A stretch of DNA of 64,000 bases from Tenacibaculum aiptasiae (lineage in GTDB: Bacteria; Bacteroidota; Bacteroidia; Flavobacteriales; Flavobacteriaceae). The DNA is taken from the NCBI RefSeq assembly GCF_008806755.1, contig NZ_WAAU01000003.1, positions 540,821-604,820 on the forward strand, in the 5' to 3' direction. Positions 62,101 to 64,000 of this stretch are shown here, piece after piece. Under the pieces are notes generated by a model, which saw only the letters and a list, made by a program, of their open reading frames with translations, did not search any database and was not told where the DNA came from. Each line of letters opens with the position of its first letter. The stretch's first letter is position 1. A program made the translations under genes and the position numbers.

Positions 62101-64000
62101 TTACAAGGTACTGTAGGTTCTACTGGTACTTGGAGTTTTCAAAGTTCTACAGGTGCAGATAGCCCTACACCTGTAGCAATTAATGCCAATATGGCTAAGG
62201 CTACAATTATTCCAGGTAATGATTATGTATTTACCTATACACTTACAATCCCAGGAGGTTCTTCATGTGTAGGTTCTTCTGATGATGTAACAATTAATAA
62301 TGCGTTAACTAATACAGCAAGTATAACTACGGTAGATCAATCATTATGTTTACCAACAAGTTCGGTTTCTGTAACTGCAGCTGAAGTTTCAGGTACTTGG
62401 ACTTATCGAGAATCTCTTAGTCAAGCTACAAGTTCTGCAGGTTTACCTTCTGCGGCAAGTATAGGGATTTCTAATCCAAATGCTCAAACAACTACTATTA
62501 CAGGTTTAACAAATCCAGGAATCTATATATTTAGATGGACAACTGGTAGTGGAGATTGTCAAAAATTAGATGAAATAACAATAACAGTTCATGAAGCACC
62601 AAGTACGGCAGATGCAGGGCAAACGGCAATGAATCTATGTGTATTGGATGCAAGATTAGCTGCAACTGCTCCTACGAGCGGATTAGGAACCTGGTCTTTT
62701 GTAAGTGGTACAGGATTGTCTTCTGGAGATGTTGTTTTTGATAGTCCTAATAGTCCTACATCAACATTAACTTTAACAAATGCTAATGCAGGTGATACGG
62801 CAATATTAAGATGGACAGTAAGTAGTGGAGGATGTACTCCAAGTACAGATGATATAACTATTACTATTGTTGAAAGTATAACAGCAACATTATCGGCTTT
62901 AAGTTCAGTGAATAGTTGTCAGGGAGCTAATAATGGAAGTTTATCAGCAACAGGTTCAGGGGGAGTGGCTCCTTATTCTTATAACCTCTTATATGCTACT
63001 AGTTCGGGAGGGGTTTTTATAGATGCATCTCAAACAGATGGGGATAATGATGGAAGTTATACAGGTTTACAACCTGGATTTTATAAAATAGTTTTGACAG
63101 ATTCGCAAAACTGTGGAAGTGTAACAAGTGCAGAACAAGAAATAATAGAACAAGCACAAGCACCGTTGCCAGTTGTAACTAATGGAGTTTATTGTGAGGG
63201 AACAACAGCTGATCCTTTATCAATGAGAGCTACAGGTTCAGGTGTTTTAACATGGTATGATTCAGATGCAACAACAGTTTTGTCTGCTTCTACTGTGCCA
63301 AGTACAGTTTTAGCGGGAGTAAAAACGTATTATGTAAGTAACACGGTAGGTGTGTGTGTGAGTGCAAAAGTATCAGTAACTATAACTGTTAATGAAGCTT
63401 TTTCAATCGATACCCAGCCAGCAGCAAGTACGACTGTTTGTAAAGATGGTGCAGTGACTCTAAATGTTGTAGTCAGTGGTGGCGTAGGAAGTCTAAGCTA
63501 TCAATGGCAATCAGCAACAAGTTTAGCAGGACCTTATAGTGATGTAACCAGTGGAACAGGAGGTACAACAGCCAATTATAGTCCAGTAACTTCAACCGAA
63601 GGAGCTTTATATTATCAAGTAGTAGTGAGTAATGCAGGAACAGGATGTGCCAGTGTTACCAGTAGTAAATCAACAGTTATAGTTAACCAAGTTCCAACCA
63701 TCGATACTCAACCAACAGCAAGTACGACTGTTTGTAAAGACGGCGCAGTGACTTTAAGTGTGATGGCAAGAGGCGGCGTAGGAAGTTTAACTTATCAATG
63801 GCAATTAGCAACAAGTTTAGCAGGACCTTATAGTGATGTAACCAGTGGAACAGGAGGTACAACGGCGAGTTATAGTCCAGTAACTTCTTCAGAAGGAACT
63901 TTATATTATCAAGTGGTAGTAAGTAATGCAGGAACAGGTTGTACGAGTGTTACGAGTAATAAATCAACAGTAACAGTAAATGCATTACCAACCATCGATA
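59161..64000 (+). CDS. Giant secreted adhesin of SprB/gliding-surface type (3' truncated by window)
   Basis: The frame reads open from the ATG at 59161 in every part I translated and runs off the window, giving at least 1613 residues. A signal peptide ends near VQSQ (residue 24). Residues about 27-1240 hold a series of PKD-like modules of about 90-100 residues, each with GADQDIC, GTWTQVSGPN and YEFKWR-type motifs. Residues about 1245-1340 form a SprB repeat (NSCQGANNGSLSATGSGG). An Ig-like module (LTWYDSDATTVL) follows, then 98-residue Ig-like tandem repeats from residue 1415. The end, probably a type B T9SS sorting domain, is not visible. Likely a cell-surface adhesin. Confidence 0.88.
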   Translation, partial: MKNKSIKFLMGIFLLISYFNVQSQNCSINAGAGGEICEGAEFKLDGSGDANIKPGTILWTQIAGPTVGISDPTAYQPNITGATGGNTYKFRLTAVCTDDLSTFQDVVYTVKPSPTAIAGTDITNCPGTYSLAANTPSVGYTGTWTIIGSNGAGLTITNSNSPTSTINLPQESSGATILEWRISDGDNTTCDGVSRITVTNIGGNPVVSAGADQVLKPCFDATTTVTLDGSYGGNGFNGQEGLWELVSGPNSPKIRNVNKRDTKVNDLIEGTYVFRWTVSGPCASGTSTVSVTVPSPTGSVTSADSLIDDDVIRICHSDTNPTTEYLLVANPPKKTGETVEWTQVSGPGGVTIVNPNSPTTLVTGLSQTAGGNANLVNYTFRYTVKGPDNNSDCFKTKDVRIKFIKQPLFVELTDDGTPSECIFATLDSSGSVDVKFGINRDNTGSNTRYKILSGPVTTSNYVGIGSNSSGNSSSGKDLTLTFTEIGTYVVGVLRRPNGDVNNGCENAADEITVKISGPATNANAGSDIYVCTPTTTATLAGNTPVQGEGMWSQVSGPNTAVISDVFDRNAELSSLIAGAYVFRWSINSGPTSTIDPLDSDEVSVIISTGPPSHPANFAGTDVNVCAGSYQMQSPALLVNEAGRWTVSPSAGVTIVDDADPKTLVMGLSPLTVYTFTYTISNACGSINDSVIVSTTGNTSPSTANAGSDICLTSGTSTTLNATAITAGEMGTWTQVSGPNTASFSDVNSASTSITGLIPGNYEFKWRITNTSCPLNITEDTVIVSLLNSVPSAGADQDICGANTITMAADANPNGGGTWVQTFGPAGWTVTDITSPTAMFSNLSDGKYEFEWRVSLADCFVNDKVVFTITNTPTVASVAAPTIASCSNTATLNANPVTVGVGKWVWVSGPNTPSINDANSPTATISGLVTGTYEYKWTSSPLYPSADPTCNLGSSADLTINVVAPANAGNDQDLCAANEVLLQGTVGSTGTWSFQSSTGADSPTPVAINANMAKATIIPGNDYVFTYTLTIPGGSSCVGSSDDVTINNALTNTASITTVDQSLCLPTSSVSVTAAEVSGTWTYRESLSQATSSAGLPSAASIGISNPNAQTTTITGLTNPGIYIFRWTTGSGDCQKLDEITITVHEAPSTADAGQTAMNLCVLDARLAATAPTSGLGTWSFVSGTGLSSGDVVFDSPNSPTSTLTLTNANAGDTAILRWTVSSGGCTPSTDDITITIVESITATLSALSSVNSCQGANNGSLSATGSGGVAPYSYNLLYATSSGGVFIDASQTDGDNDGSYTGLQPGFYKIVLTDSQNCGSVTSAEQEIIEQAQAPLPVVTNGVYCEGTTADPLSMRATGSGVLTWYDSDATTVLSASTVPSTVLAGVKTYYVSNTVGVCVSAKVSVTITVNEAFSIDTQPAASTTVCKDGAVTLNVVVSGGVGSLSYQWQSATSLAGPYSDVTSGTGGTTANYSPVTSTEGALYYQVVVSNAGTGCASVTSSKSTVIVNQVPTIDTQPTASTTVCKDGAVTLSVMARGGVGSLTYQWQLATSLAGPYSDVTSGTGGTTASYSPVTSSEGTLYYQVVVSNAGTGCTSVTSNKSTVTVNALPTID
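63403..64000 (+). repeat. Tandem 294-bp (98-residue) Ig-like repeats inside the adhesin gene
   Basis: Unit 1 is 63403-63696, unit 2 is 63697-63990, and unit 3 begins at 63991 and is cut by the window end. Equivalent landmarks are exactly 294 bases apart. A 57-base stretch is identical between units 1 and 2 (63513-63569 and 63807-63863). Each unit encodes DTQP.ASTTVCKDGAVTL, YQWQ.ATSLAGPYSDV and YYQVVVSNAGTGC. Confidence 0.9.

Noticed and set aside
63403..64000. Direct repeats that could be taken for a CRISPR array or mobile repeat
   Set aside because: The repeats are 294 bases long, contiguous and in frame within one coding region; there are no short repeats with unique spacers.
59161..64000. 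Possible mobile or phage origin of the long repetitive gene
   Set aside because: The product has a signal peptide and SprB/PKD modules typical of flavobacterial surface proteins, and no integrase, transposase or flanking repeats are seen.

Overview
The window is about 31% GC by eye and reads as a chromosomal segment of a marine-type flavobacterium (Bacteroidota, probably family Flavobacteriaceae, near Tenacibaculum or Polaribacter). The reasons are: Bacteroidota -7 promoter boxes (TAnnTTTG) before many genes; type IX secretion (T9SS) cargo; a SprB-like giant adhesin; the YceD-rpmF-fabH-accB-accC and ileS-dksA-lspA neighbourhoods; a type-2 IleRS; and GH3-family, DUF4097, DUF2911 and DUF4230 proteins. 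I see no tRNA, rRNA, insertion sequence, prophage, integrase or CRISPR array. The window is mostly housekeeping DNA with several accessory operons.

Layout. 1-6 kb: end of a helicase-associated HRDC/HTH protein, a membrane-bound AraC regulator, a secreted amidohydrolase and a T9SS-exported serine protease. 6-10 kb (minus): Fe-S assembly operon sufA-sufB-sufC-sufD, ending at a hairpin without sufS or sufE. 10-14.6 kb (minus): a tight four-gene lipoprotein operon ending in an MbnP-like protein and a MauG/MbnH-like di-heme peroxidase. 14.7-18.7 kb: thiL, a Kbp-like BON-LysM protein, yicC, gmk, nadD. 18.8-21.2 kb: an ECF sigma factor locus in which three consecutive transcription units share one promoter motif with identical spacing. 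21.3-25.2 kb: outer-membrane protein, M23 peptidase, GH3 protein, MOSC protein. 25.2-31.5 kb (minus): VOC protein, ECF42-type sigma with its YCII partner, transglutaminase-like lipoprotein, then a second ECF/anti-sigma operon with two DUF4097 proteins carrying Cys/His clusters. 31.6-34.7 kb (minus): S41 protease, dCMP deaminase, HupE/UreJ protein, Lrp regulator. 34.8-40.2 kb: umuC-umuD, bacilliredoxin (minus), a TerB/J-domain protein, and a PorE-like OmpA protein. 40.3-44 kb (minus): two lipoproteins and a TPR-HTH signalling protein. 44.2-50 kb: ileS, dksA-like, DUF4097-like, lspA, DUF4230. 50-58.1 kb (minus): a split YeeE/YedE transporter, waaA, DUF2911, accC, accB, fabH, rpmF, yceD, pdxA. 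58.2-64 kb: ribE, then a 417-base gap and the start of a giant adhesin that runs off the window.

The most notable points are: (1) the IleRS signature reads GIHH instead of HIGH, the altered form tied to mupirocin hyper-resistance in type-2 IleRS; (2) the MbnP/MbnH-like pair inside a four-lipoprotein operon, suggesting a copper-binding protein matured by a di-heme enzyme; (3) the ECF promoter motif repeated three times with invariant spacing; (4) 294-bp tandem repeats in the adhesin; (5) several genes whose -7 box lies only 4-5 bases before the start codon, implying leaderless mRNAs. Start codons of five genes were moved downstream of the longest ORF for reasons given in the entries.
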